Of a stretch of 64,000 bases of DNA, positions 1 to 8,210 are shown in pieces. The position numbers were made by a program, and so were the translations under genes. Source of the DNA: Pseudoruegeria sp. SK021 (GTDB taxonomy: Bacteria > Pseudomonadota > Alphaproteobacteria > Rhodobacterales > Rhodobacteraceae); NCBI RefSeq assembly GCF_002119405.1, contig NZ_MTBG01000002.1, positions 1-64,000 of the forward strand, read 5' to 3'. Under the pieces are notes generated by a model. That model was not told the DNA's origin and searched no databases. It saw only the letters and a list, made by a program, of their open reading frames with translations. Numbering within the stretch: the first letter of the stretch is position 1; every line of letters begins with the position of its first letter.

Positions 1-145
1 GGGCGTCGAGCTGTCCCTCTTTCATCCCGTCGACCCGCCCGAGATTGGCGACAACCCGCAGCCGGGGCTTGCCGGCTTCGTTTCGGAACGACTCGACTAT
101 CTGAAGATAGCGGCGACCGCCGCTCTCGGTGATGCGCGTAAACAT
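1..145 (-). CDS. Transposase, IS1634/IS4-like, N-terminal fragment cut by window edge
   Basis: Reading leftward from an ATG at 145, an open frame of 48 codons runs off the window edge. It begins MFTRITESGGRRYLQIVESF and continues with a basic stretch and a VVANLGRVDG segment. This N-terminus (an S-G-G-R-R-Y-L-Q-V-E block, then an N-L-G-R block about 20 residues later) is typical of IS1634/IS4-superfamily DDE transposases. Only the start is visible, so catalytic residues cannot be checked and it is unknown whether the element is intact. No terminal inverted repeat could be identified in the 260 bases upstream. Confidence 0.6.
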   Translation of the reverse strand, partial: MFTRITESGGRRYLQIVESFRNEAGKPRLRVVANLGRVDGMKEGQLDA

Positions 146-409
146 GGAATGCAAAGTATTCGATCTTTAGCTATATTCCAAGTAACATAAGTTATAGCAC
201 GTGTAACTACACGACTTTCACCGAAATCAGTCTTACACAGACTCCAACCCATTGAAACTATATGCTGGGGCTCGAAGATCCTGCCCAAAATCGAGCCGAT
301 TTTGTCGAACTTGGGAGACACGATTTCTCGGTTTGGCGGGGCGATGCAAGGTCGTCTTGGCTCACTCGTGTATCCACCGAGCGACAGCGACGCGTTTGAT
401 GGGAAGGTT
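146..409. other. Non-coding stretch between transposase start and LysR gene
   Basis: AT-richer DNA (about 150-250) with no convincing gene. It probably includes the outer end of the transposon whose transposase starts at 145. A 64-codon open frame on the plus strand (252-446) has no ribosome site and no recognisable product, and it overlaps the end of the LysR gene. Nothing else was recognised. Confidence 0.4.
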
Positions 410-1303
410 TCACAACATCAAATCTGAACGATGCGCTATGAAATGATCAATCAGGCGGCGGGTCAGCGCTTTTTGCGGTCCGATGTCTGGCCAAACAGCG
501 TAAATGCCCAGTGTAGGTAGGTTCCAGTCCGGTAGAACGCGAACCAATTTCCCCTGGATGACTTCCTGCTCGATCACGCTCCGCGGCAGGTGCCAGATCC
601 CCAGCCCGGCCAGCACTGCAGCCTTGGCGGCATTTACCGTGTTCACCTCAATGCGCAGGTTTTCTGGGGAAATGTTCTCCGATTGGCCTTTGCGTTCCAG
701 CGCCATCATCGATGGAATTTGCGTCACCGCGATGAAGTCATGCGCTTTAAGGTCGTGCGGGGTCACAATCGGCGGGCGCGCCGACAGGTAATCCGGTGAG
801 GCGACCAGCAAACGCTCAAAGTCGGCAATACGACGGTTTTTCAAGCTGCTGCTACGTAATGTGCCCAACCGGATCGCCAGATCAAATCCGTCCTTTACCA
901 GATCGGTCGGCATGTCGCTGCACTGCAGGGATATCGCGACCATTGGGTGCATCTGTGCAAATCCCCATAGTGTTTGGTGCAGTTTGCTCTGCTCGCCGAA
1001 GGCCGGCATCGCCACATGAAGCGCGCCGACAGGTTCTTCATTTCCTGCATGAATCGCGTCCAAAGCCTCTTCTCCTGCGGCGACCATTCGGCGGGCTGGA
1101 TCAAGCGCGATTTGACCTTCGGGCGTCAAAGACATGGACCGCGTTGAACGGAAAAACAGCGTCACGCCTTGGCGTTCTTCCAATCGCGAAAGGTGGTGGC
1201 TGATGACGGATGTAGAAAGCTTGAGCCGACGACCCGCGGCACTGAGACTGCCTGTGTCGGCGATGGCGACAAAGACAGCGAGGCTGCGATAGTCTTCGAT
1301 CAT
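410..1303 (-). CDS. LysR-family transcriptional regulator
   Basis: A 297-residue DNA-binding regulator of the usual LysR length. Residues 1-65 form the winged helix-turn-helix (FVAIADTGSLSAAGRRLKLS followed by VISHHLSRLEERQGVTLFFR). Residues 90-290 form the periplasmic-binding-like effector domain. It is transcribed away from the DUF2218-GST-reductase gene group, the classic arrangement in which a LysR protein controls the divergent operon from the shared 95-base intergenic region. The subgroup resembles regulators placed next to small oxidoreductase or GST clusters, with the form IEDYRSLAVFVAIADTGSLS. The effector is unknown; control of the genes to its right is inference from position. Confidence 0.9.
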   Translation of the reverse strand: MIEDYRSLAVFVAIADTGSLSAAGRRLKLSTSVISHHLSRLEERQGVTLFFRSTRSMSLTPEGQIALDPARRMVAAGEEALDAIHAGNEEPVGALHVAMPAFGEQSKLHQTLWGFAQMHPMVAISLQCSDMPTDLVKDGFDLAIRLGTLRSSSLKNRRIADFERLLVASPDYLSARPPIVTPHDLKAHDFIAVTQIPSMMALERKGQSENISPENLRIEVNTVNAAKAAVLAGLGIWHLPRSVIEQEVIQGKLVRVLPDWNLPTLGIYAVWPDIGPQKALTRRLIDHFIAHRSDLML

Positions 1304-1397
1304 CTTTCTAATTCCTGTAAAAATGATTTCTCAACATGTCGGATAATCATAAAGGCCGGTTCTGTCTATTTCTGTGTTCAGCACACAGGAGACAGCA

Positions 1398-1706
1398 ATG
1401 TTCACAAGCAACGCAAAATTCACAACCGAACGGGCCAGCAGCTATTTGCAACAACTGTGCAAGCATTTCGGACACAAGATCGAAGTTCAGTTTGACCCGC
1501 AGGCTGGGCTGATCAAATTCCCGTTTGGCCAATGCGCTTTGTCAGCAGATCAAGGCGTTTTGGACCTGACAGTCAACGCTGAAACCCAAGCCGACCTGAC
1601 CAAAGCATGTCGCGTGATCGGCAGCCATCTGGAACGGTTCGCGTTCCGCGAAAGCCCGAAGATCGAGTGGCAGGCCGTCACCGCAGTGAACTCTGCCGAC
1701 ACGTAA
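1398..1706 (+). CDS. DUF2218 family small protein
   Basis: A 102-residue soluble protein matching the DUF2218 pattern: an N-terminal TERASSYLQQLCKHFGHK helix, a middle F-P-F-G beta region, and a C-terminal HLERFAFRE motif. The ATG at 1398 is chosen because an AGGAGA ribosome site lies just upstream; an in-frame start at 1374 is possible. DUF2218 proteins are often found beside siderophore/iron or redox genes but have no proven activity. Here it is the first gene to the right of the divergent LysR regulator and is followed after 36 bases by a GST, so co-transcription is likely. Confidence 0.8.
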   Translation: MFTSNAKFTTERASSYLQQLCKHFGHKIEVQFDPQAGLIKFPFGQCALSADQGVLDLTVNAETQADLTKACRVIGSHLERFAFRESPKIEWQAVTAVNSADT

Positions 1707-1742
1707 CGTCGAGCCGAAAACTGTCTATTGAGGAGCAAAATT

Positions 1743-2579
1743 ATGCCAATCCTGTCAACCAATGATCCCGCAATCACTTCGCTTAAAGGGATCCACGTGT
1801 ATCATGCGGGCATATCGAATTGCTCGATGCGTGTGCGCCTCGCGCTTGAAGAGAAGGGCCTGAAGTGGGTTTCCCATGAAATAAATTTGGGCAAGCAGGA
1901 AAATATCCAGCCGTGGTATCTTGCGATCAACCCAAAAGGTCTGGTGCCCGCGATTGTGCATGATGGCGTTACGGTCACGGAATCGGATGATATCCTCGCA
2001 TATCTGGAAGAACAATTTCCTCAGCCGGCGCTTGTCCCTGCGGACCCGATCCTCGCCGCTCAGGCCGATATGTGGTTCGATTTGGCTGTGTCTATGCACA
2101 TCAGGGCGATCAAGACTTGGGTCTATGGCAGCATGCATGGCGCAACCAAAAAGAAATCTGACATGGAGCATTATGCTGACGTTCAGCCCGACAAAGAGCT
2201 TGTCGCATTCCACCGCAAATCGCTGGAAGGGTTCAGCAATGCAGACGTCGAAGCGGCGCGCAAAATGATCGCAGAGGCCTTTGACAAGATGGAACTGCGT
2301 CTCGCAAATCACGACTACCTCGTCGGTGACGCGCAAAGCATAGCTGATATCGCGTGGCTTCCTCAGTACATCGTTCTGGGTACCATTGGCTTCGATTTTA
2401 CACCCTATCCGGCTGTTAGGGCATGGGCCAAGCGTCAGGAACAACGCCCCTCATATAAGCCCGCGATCACAAATTGGATGCCACGTGTACCCGGATGGGC
2501 GCTTCGCATCGCGATCAAACTCAAGCGGGCCTTCGCTGGGCTGAAATCTGTGGGGCAACATGCGCAAACCAAGACTTGA
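1743..2579 (+). CDS. Glutathione S-transferase family protein
   Basis: A 278-residue cytosolic GST. The thioredoxin-like half (about residues 16-95) has the catalytic region SNCSMRVR near residue 25-32, the cis-proline segment NPKGLVPAI (63-71) and the glutathione-binding TESDDILAYLEE (79-90). The helical C-terminal half follows. Cys27/Ser28 are candidate active-site residues. The ATG at 1743 is preceded by AGGAG at a good distance; a TTG at 1728 is the alternative. The length exceeds the usual 200-230 residues because of inserts in the alpha-helical half and a basic C-terminal tail. It sits between DUF2218 and a NmrA-type reductase under the probable control of the LysR protein. The substrate is unknown. 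Confidence 0.85.
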   Translation: MPILSTNDPAITSLKGIHVYHAGISNCSMRVRLALEEKGLKWVSHEINLGKQENIQPWYLAINPKGLVPAIVHDGVTVTESDDILAYLEEQFPQPALVPADPILAAQADMWFDLAVSMHIRAIKTWVYGSMHGATKKKSDMEHYADVQPDKELVAFHRKSLEGFSNADVEAARKMIAEAFDKMELRLANHDYLVGDAQSIADIAWLPQYIVLGTIGFDFTPYPAVRAWAKRQEQRPSYKPAITNWMPRVPGWALRIAIKLKRAFAGLKSVGQHAQTKT

Positions 2580-2604
2580 CCGAATTTGACACTAGGAACA
2601 TCCC

Positions 2605-3450
2605 ATGACAATCGCGATTACTGCCGTATCCGGCCAACTTGGCGGAGCAATTGCACGCAATTTGATTAAGACCTCAGGCGGTGAGACTATCATCGGCCTG
2701 GCCCGCACCCCGGCGAACGCAAAAGGGTTTGGAATTGAAATCCGCCCCGGCGATTACGGACAACCGGACCAGTTGCGGGCGTCTCTCAACGGCGTTGATA
2801 CCTTGTTGCTGGTGTCCGGCATGGATGCCCCCGATGCCCGTATTCAGCAACACCGAAATGTTATTGAGGCCGCTAAAAGCGCAGGCGTGCAAAAGATCGT
2901 TTATACCAGCATTCAAGGCGCTGAGGACGGCACAGCCTTCTCCCCCTTTGTTCAAAGCAACCGTCAAACCGAAGCCGACGTGCGTGCCAGCGGGCTTGCT
3001 TATGCTATCGGGCGCAATGGCATTTATATCGAGCCGGACGTGGAATACATCGCCAGCTACAAAGCAAAAGGTGAAATCGCCAACAGCGCCGGTGCGGGCA
3101 AATGCGGCTACACAACCCGGTCTGAGTTGGCCCATGCCTATGCCTGCCTGTTAAGCAACGACACCTTAAACGGCCAGACGTTTAACCTATGGGGCACCCC
3201 AATTACACAAGGCGAGCTTGCGGGTCACTTGAACGGCGCATTCGGCACGTCGTTGACCTATCGCGAGATGACACCAAAAGAGTACGTCGCGGATCGCACA
3301 GCCGAACTGGGCGATTTCATCGGACCGATCATCGTCGGCATATATGAGGGTATTCGCCTTGGCGTTTACGATGTGCCCAGCGACTTTACGGCAGTCGCAG
3401 GCAGACCTCATCAAAGCTGGGCCGACTATTTCGGATCACTCGCGGACTAA
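2605..3450 (+). CDS. NmrA/QorB-type NAD(P)-dependent reductase
   Basis: A 281-residue atypical short-chain dehydrogenase. The Rossmann nucleotide-binding loop SGQLGGAIARNL lies at residues 9-20. It is followed by the GDYGQPDQLRASLNGVDTLLLVSG pattern typical of QorB (NADPH:quinone reductase 2) and NmrA-like sensors, and by the KIVYTSIQGAE strand near residue 97. The Tyr-x-x-x-Lys pair of classical SDRs is not evident, as expected for this atypical group. It starts 25 bases after the GST stop with an AGGA site, so it is probably in the same operon. Either quinone reduction or redox sensing is plausible; the sequence does not decide between them. Confidence 0.85.
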   Translation: MTIAITAVSGQLGGAIARNLIKTSGGETIIGLARTPANAKGFGIEIRPGDYGQPDQLRASLNGVDTLLLVSGMDAPDARIQQHRNVIEAAKSAGVQKIVYTSIQGAEDGTAFSPFVQSNRQTEADVRASGLAYAIGRNGIYIEPDVEYIASYKAKGEIANSAGAGKCGYTTRSELAHAYACLLSNDTLNGQTFNLWGTPITQGELAGHLNGAFGTSLTYREMTPKEYVADRTAELGDFIGPIIVGIYEGIRLGVYDVPSDFTAVAGRPHQSWADYFGSLAD

Positions 3451-3547
3451 ATGCGCGTCTTCCTGTTGATCCCGACATCCCGATCCTTGGTCTTAGACGC
3501 TGCAAACGGACTGCACTGTTTTGCAAAAGGTAACGAAAGTAACTTCA

Positions 3548-4153
3548 ATGGCCCTTATTAAAGCGTTTTTCAATTCACCCTACACTTTTTGGGGCATCCT
3601 GACGTTGCCTGCCATACCAATGGTGATCGGCCTTACCTCTGGCGATCCCGAGGCGGTCAATCAACTTCTGCATCCGACAGGTGAGTTTGCAGCACGCTTT
3701 ATGATTATCACGATGATGATCACGCCGTTGGTGATGTTGTTCAAAAGTTGGCGTGGACCGCGATGGTTGATGAAGCGGCGGCGCTATCTTGGGGTTGCGG
3801 CATTTGGCTATGCTTTGGCCCATACGATCCTGTACCTTGTTGACGAGGGCGCGAGCGCCTTTACGGGTGGCGAAATCTCCAAACTCTACATCTGGACGGG
3901 TTGGCTTGCTTTTCTAATCTTCGTGCCCTTGGCCGTGACTTCGACAGACGCGTGGGTTCGCAAACTGGGCCCTCGCTGGAAAACCCTTCAGCGCTTCGTA
4001 TACGGTGCAGCGGTGCTGACCCTTTTGCATTGGGCAACGCTGCATGATTGGGGTGGGCTGGGTGCTGCGATGGTGCATTTCGGTCCACTGATTGGGCTGG
4101 AGGCCTATCGGCTTGGTTCCAATTTGCACCGCCAGCGGATGCGGTTGGCTTGA
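3548..4153 (+). CDS. Ferric-reductase-like transmembrane protein (MsrQ/YedZ-like)
   Basis: A 201-residue integral membrane protein with about six hydrophobic segments and the fold of the ferric-reductase-like/MsrQ haem-binding family. Histidines lie in HTILYLV, LLHWATLHDW and VHFGPLIG, where such proteins bind b-type haem. The ATG at 3548 is chosen; an in-frame TTG at 3521 would add nine residues with no clear ribosome site at either. The last part of the oxidoreductase cluster, it could pass electrons in the inner membrane. There is no MsrP gene next to it, so the specific name msrQ is not assigned. Confidence 0.7.
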   Translation: MALIKAFFNSPYTFWGILTLPAIPMVIGLTSGDPEAVNQLLHPTGEFAARFMIITMMITPLVMLFKSWRGPRWLMKRRRYLGVAAFGYALAHTILYLVDEGASAFTGGEISKLYIWTGWLAFLIFVPLAVTSTDAWVRKLGPRWKTLQRFVYGAAVLTLLHWATLHDWGGLGAAMVHFGPLIGLEAYRLGSNLHRQRMRLA

Positions 4154-4492
4154 CCAGAAAGGCCAACTCGCTCAACGCGATTTGCGAGGCGCGAGATTAG
4201 TAGCGCCGTGCTTTAGTTTTTTTACTATATTTGGTCAGGTTCCCTTCTGAAGCAGCCATTCGTGGAGCAAGCAGCATCGAGCGAAGTGGGCTCACTGCCG
4301 ACCTGCGATGCACCGCAGCATCTGGCTCGCTCGACACCTGAGAATCGGTAAGGTCGGCCCTCGGACTAAGCCGCTCGCGCGGCATCGGCGCACGTGACTG
4401 ATGGTGTGAGACGGCCATAACGGCGCGCATTTTGCAATCCCGCTGACCTGACTGACGATTGAGGTTTCTCAATCTGATGACAGGAGGTTCTC
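4154..4492. other. Intergenic stretch at the left border of the mobile-element region
   Basis: No supported gene. It contains a T-rich run (4214-4230) and, just before the recombinase, a perfect hairpin GATTGAG-gttt-CTCAATC at 4457-4474. The hairpin lies 18 bases ahead of the AGGAGG ribosome site and ATG of the recombinase. IS91-type elements move by a rolling-circle-like mechanism and use hairpins at their ends, so this may lie at or near an element border. The border itself could not be fixed. Confidence 0.35.
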
Positions 4493-5408
4493 ATGACAGA
4501 GGAGAAGATGAGCCCGCTTCGCGCGCGGATGATGGAAGATATGCGCATTCGCGGGATGGGCGACAAAGCGCAGAAGTCGCACTTCCGAGCGATCAAGAAT
4601 TTCACTACGTTTCTCGGTCATTCACCGGATACTGCCACACCAGAGGAACTGCGCGCCTATCAATTGCACATGACAGATAGCGGGGTGACACCTTCGACAT
4701 TCAATACCCGGATTGTCGCGCTGCGTTTATTTTTTCGGCATCACCTGCGGGCGCGAGGACATGAAGCGCTTCATGCAATTCAAGACCCAGCCCAAGAAGC
4801 TGCCAGTCGTGTTCAGTGTGTAGGAGGTGTCAGATCTGCTCATGGCGTCTCCTGGACCTGGTCAGAAGTACCGGGCGGCACTCAGCATTTCTTACGGTGC
4901 GGGTCTGCGCGCATCCGAGGTGTGCAATCTCAAGATCAGCGACATTGATAGCGACCGAATGCTGATCCATGTGGATCAGGGCAAGGGTGGCAAGGATCGC
5001 AAGGTGATGTTGTCACCGGGTCTGCTCAGCCTGTTGCAGGAGTATTGGAAGGAAGCGCGCCCGGAAGGCTGGCTGTTCCCCGGAAAGCCCAACATCAACC
5101 CGATCTCGTCGCGCCAATTGAACCGGGCCTTTACCTCGGCCAAACATATGGCGGGCATTTCCAAACCGGCAACCCTGCACACGTCGTGTCGTAGACGCGC
5201 CTTCGGCACGCTGCGCCATAGTTTCGCGACGCATCTGCTGGAGGCAAACACCGACGTGCGCGTCATCTAGGTCTTGCTGGGTCATGCAAAACTAACGACG
5301 ACAGCGCAATACACCCACGTCGCTACCAAAACGATCAAGGACACCGTCAGCCCCTTTGAGATGCTGGCTGGCCTGCAAAATCAAACCCTCAAGCGAAGTC
5401 TGGAGTAA
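4493..5408 (+). pseudogene. Tyrosine recombinase (phage-integrase family), multiply broken
   Basis: Three pieces together give a XerC/D-like recombinase of about 300 residues. The N-terminal SAM-like core-binding domain (to about 4730) is followed by a +1 shift in a T-run near 4725-4735. A TAG replaces a Glu codon at 4821-4823 just before EVSDLLMA. The catalytic domain has an Arg in GAGLRASEVCNL and LRHSFATHLLE for the HxxR box. It is interrupted by a 27-bp insert at 5184-5210 and ended by TAG at 5268-5270 in place of Gln before VLLGHAKLTTTAQYTHV, which carries the HxxH/W and nucleophile Tyr. The frame resumes to TAA at 5406-5408. It lies 12 bases ahead of an IS91-type transposase and was probably part of the same element. 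Confidence 0.85.
5184..5210. repeat. Palindromic mini-insert, type A copy 1
   Basis: Inside the recombinase frame, the expected Leu-His-Thr-Leu-Arg-His becomes Leu-His-Thr, then nine extra residues SCRRRAFGT, then Leu-Arg-His. The extra 27 bases start TCGTGTCG and end CGGCACG and are flanked by ACG on both sides, like a 3-bp target duplication. The insert is in frame and nearly self-complementary. Its reverse complement matches copy 2 at 5874-5900 in all but about two positions. Confidence 0.8.
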
Positions 5409-5420
5409 TCGGCGCGGGCC

Positions 5421-6647
5421 TTGTCCCGCCCAAAACTGGAGATTGCAGACATCTTTCGACGATATGGCCCCGCGTGGCGGCGGGCCAGTGCGGGACATGT
5501 CAGTCTGAACCAGCTCAAAGTCATGTCAGCGATTGAGGCTTGCCGAACCGAGGCGCTCGGTGGGCATGTGGCAGCGTGCCCAAAGTGCGATCACCACCAC
5601 ATCGCCTACAACAGTTGTAAGAACCGGCATTGCCCAAAATGTCAGGGACCGGCTGCACACGACTGGATGCAAGCCCGCGCCGTGGACCTGCTACCCGTCG
5701 AGTATTTCCACAAGGTCTTCACGCTACCGGCAAAGATCGCGCAGATCGCCTATTGGAACAAGAAGGCCGTCTACGGCCTCCTATTCAAGGCGTCGGCGGG
5801 AACGGTGATGACCATCGCTGCCGATCCCAAGCGTATGGGTGCGAAGGTCGGCATGACCAGCGTCTTGCATACGTCGTGCCAAAGGCGCGTCTTCGACACG
5901 ACGGGTTCAGCGATGACCCACCATCCGCACATCCACATGATCGTGCCTGGTGGCGGCCTGTCGCCGAAAGGCGCAAGGTGGGTCGCCTGTAAGCCCGGGT
6001 TCTTTCTGCATTTGCGCGTACTGTCGCGCCTATTCCGCCGCCTGTTTCTGGACGGGCTGATGGCACTGCATCGTGCCGGGGAGCTCGCCTTCTTCGGCGA
6101 TTTGGAACACCTGGCGGGGATGGATGCCTTCGCAGCATGGCTCGCCCCCTTCCACAAATCTGAATGGTTGGTGTATGCCAAGCCACCCTTCGGCAGCCCC
6201 GAGGCTGTACTCACCTATCTGAGCCGTTACACCCACCGGGTGGCGATCTCAAACCATCGCCTCGTCAGCGCCGATGCCAACACTGTCACGTTCCGCTGGA
6301 AGGATTACCGCGTCAAGAACGACAATCGTCAAAAGGTCATGCACCTCCCCACGCACGATTTCATCCGCCGCTTTCTGATCCACGTCCTGCCTGATGGCTT
6401 CCATCGCATCCGGCACTAGGGCCTTCTGGCCAGTGGCATGCGCAAGACCAACCTCGCCAAAATCCGTGCGTTTCTCTGTGTCCAGCCGCCAGATCAGGCA
6501 GATGTCGAAGATACTGAGCCAGACGACACCCCTCTCACGCTGCGCGAACCATGCCCGTGCTGTGGCAGCCCCATGCGCATCATTGAGATATTCCGACGCG
6601 GCCAGAAACCGATGTCCCGCGCGCCACCAAGGGAGCAAGCCGCATGA
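5421..6647 (+). pseudogene. IS91-family transposase, broken by stop codon and insert
   Basis: From a TTG at 5421 the frame reads LSRPKLEIADIFRRYGPAWR, then a zinc-finger region (CPKCDHHHIAYNSCKNRHCPKC). Next comes the HUH-type core (MTHHPHIHMIVPGGGLS), a C-terminal region with YAKPPFGSPEAVLTYLSRYTHRVAISN, and a final CPCCGSPMRIIE zinc motif. This is the full Y1-type IS91 layout. TAG at 6418-6420 stands where Tyr would be expected (RIRH-stop-GLLASGMRKTN). A 27-bp insert at 5874-5900 adds SCQRRVFDT between Leu-His-Thr and Gly-Ser-Ala-Met right beside the HUH motif, and a Trp codon appears altered to Thr. The element is therefore very probably inactive. Confidence 0.9.
5874..5900. repeat. Palindromic mini-insert, type A copy 2 (inverted)
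   Basis: A 27-base in-frame insert in the IS91 transposase that begins TCGTGCCAAAG and ends TTCGACACG, again with ACG at the left junction and ACG at the end. It is the reverse complement of copy 1 with about two differences. With one more base each side, the outer arms GTCGTG and CACGAC pair perfectly. The insert lies a few residues before the His-x-His catalytic motif. Confidence 0.8.
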
Positions 6648-7051
6648 CAGAACCCATGTCACCCATCCAACGCTCACACTGGCTGCATCGCGCAGATCCG
6701 GTCCGGTCACGGTGTGCAGCGCGAGCGCCCATGTGCCATGCAGGTCCAGTCCCATCTCACCTTGTTGTTCTAACGGCGTCACCGTGTAGGGATACGCCAC
6801 CGGCTAGCATCTTGAAAAACGCCAGACGATCCGCGATAATCACCGCTGAACCGACCGACAGCGCACTTTCCCCATAGACATTGCCAAGCCCACGCGGCTT
6901 CCACCTTGGGAGATTTTCCAATGCGGGCCGACCAAGCAACAAGTCCAACCCTCACACTCCGGCCCGCATCAAAAAATCTTCACCAAAGCCGCCCTTGACC
7001 AAGCGTGTGAATCCCGGAGGCAAACTGGTCCACAGAAACGGTCGGATTACC
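6648..7051. other. Non-coding remnant between IS91 transposase and IS21 left end
   Basis: About 400 bases with no convincing gene. The first part is probably the untranslated right portion of the IS91-type element. Short open frames on both strands (for example 6644-6877 plus and 6757-6948 minus) have no ribosome site or recognisable product. The right IS91 terminus could not be placed. Confidence 0.4.
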
Positions 7052-7581
7052 TGACCGTCGCGGAGTAAAAGTCCGCCATTCTGATGCCCGGGGCGGAAGC
7101 TGAGGGCCGGGAGATGTATTCTGTGGAACTTTATAACTGGGTGCGCAAAGCGTGCCCTGTCGAGGGTATGAGTGCGCGCGAGGCAGCGCGTCTGTTCGGG
7201 ATTGACCGCAAGACGGTGTCGAAGATCCTGCAGCATTCGGTGCCTCCGGGGTATCAACGCAAAGAGCCACCGCTCCGCCCGAAGCTTGATCCCTTTGTGG
7301 CGGTGATCGACCAGATCCTCGAAAAGGATAAGAGCAAACTCAAGAAACAGCGGCACACTGCCAAGCGCATTCATGCGCGGCTGCGCGACGAGCATGGCTT
7401 CACGGGCGGGATTACCATCGTCACCGATTACGTGCGCGGATCGAAGCGCCGGACGCGGGAAGTGTTCGTGCCGCTCTCACATGCGCCGGGGCATGCTCAG
7501 GTTGATTTCGGCGAGACGCTGGGGGTGATTGCCGGGGTCGAGTGCAAGCTGCACTCCTTCGCGATGGTCGACATTGGGAGC

Positions 7582-7603
7582 GCCATCGGTCCGAGGCCCA
7601 TGG
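7582..7603. repeat. Palindromic mini-insert, type B copy 1
   Basis: A core of the form GCCAT-C-GGTCC-GA-GG with a closing CCCATGG sits in istA in place of about 24 expected residues between FAMV and AFAFFGGVP. Here the insert coincides with a deletion of host sequence. The CCAT/ATGG arms and the GGTCCGAGG centre match copies 2 and 3. Confidence 0.7.
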
Positions 7604-7659
7604 CGGACGCTGCATTTGCCTTCTTCGGCGGCGTTCCGTTGCAGGTCCTCTACGACAAC

Positions 7660-7698
7660 GAGACCTTGTCCGCCATTGGTCCGAGGACAATGGTCGAG
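7660..7698. repeat. Palindromic mini-insert, type B copy 2
   Basis: About 39 bases between the codons for Tyr-Asp-Asn and Thr-Ile-Ala-Val-Ala of istA. The core has perfect arms CCATTG (7673-7678) and CAATGG (7688-7693), with a nested GTCC-GA-GGAC centre. The insert shifts the frame and creates the TGA at 7699-7701. Confidence 0.8.
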
Positions 7699-7910
7699 TG
7701 ACGATCGCGGTGGCGAAGATTCTGGGCGATGGGGTCCGGTTGCGTACCCGTGTCTTTTCGGAATTGCAGTCGCATTACCTGTTCGACGACAAGTTTGGCC
7801 GACCGGGCAAGGGCAACGATAAAGGCAACGTCGAGGGTGTGATCGGCTATGGGCGGCGGAATTTCCTCGTTCCCGCGCCGCGGTTCGACAGCTTCGATGC
7901 GTTGAACGAT

Positions 7911-7950
7911 GTGATCTTGTCTGCCATCGGTCCGAGGACCATGGTCGCAT
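7911..7950. repeat. Palindromic mini-insert, type B copy 3
   Basis: About 40 bases between the istA codons for Leu-Asn-Asp and the sequence tgctggaagg. The core at 7923-7944 pairs CCAT with ATGG and GGTCC with GGACC. It shares the leader CTTGTC and the tail ATGGTCG with copy 2. The codon after the insert falls in another frame and reaches TGA at 7968-7970. Confidence 0.8.
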
Positions 7951-8180
7951 GCTGGAAGGACAGTGCCTGAAACGGCAAGACGACAGTCTTCGCGGACATT
8001 CCGAGACCGTCGGTGAGCGTCTGATGCGGGACCTGGATGCGCTGATGGGGTTACCCCATGCCTTATAATGCCTGCGATAAGGTCAGCACGCGGGCGACAT
8101 CGATCTCAATGGTCCGATATCGCAACAACGATTACTCGGTGCCGGTCGCTTATGCCCATCACGAGGTTCAGGTTCGGGGT

Positions 8181-8210
8181 ATCATGCTGAAAGCATGCCT
8201 CCGGCATGAC
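8181..8210. repeat. Palindromic mini-insert, type C
   Basis: Thirty bases within the istA segment expected to read Arg-Gly-Tyr-Val-His-Glu-Val-Val-Val-Gly. Instead the residues IMLKACLRHD are added in frame. The insert contains the hairpin CATGCC-tcc-GGCATG (8194-8208). Only one copy was found in the window. Confidence 0.7.

Noticed and set aside
252-446. 64-codon plus-strand open frame between the transposase and LysR gene
   Set aside because: No ribosome site, no recognisable product, and it overlaps the end of the LysR gene.
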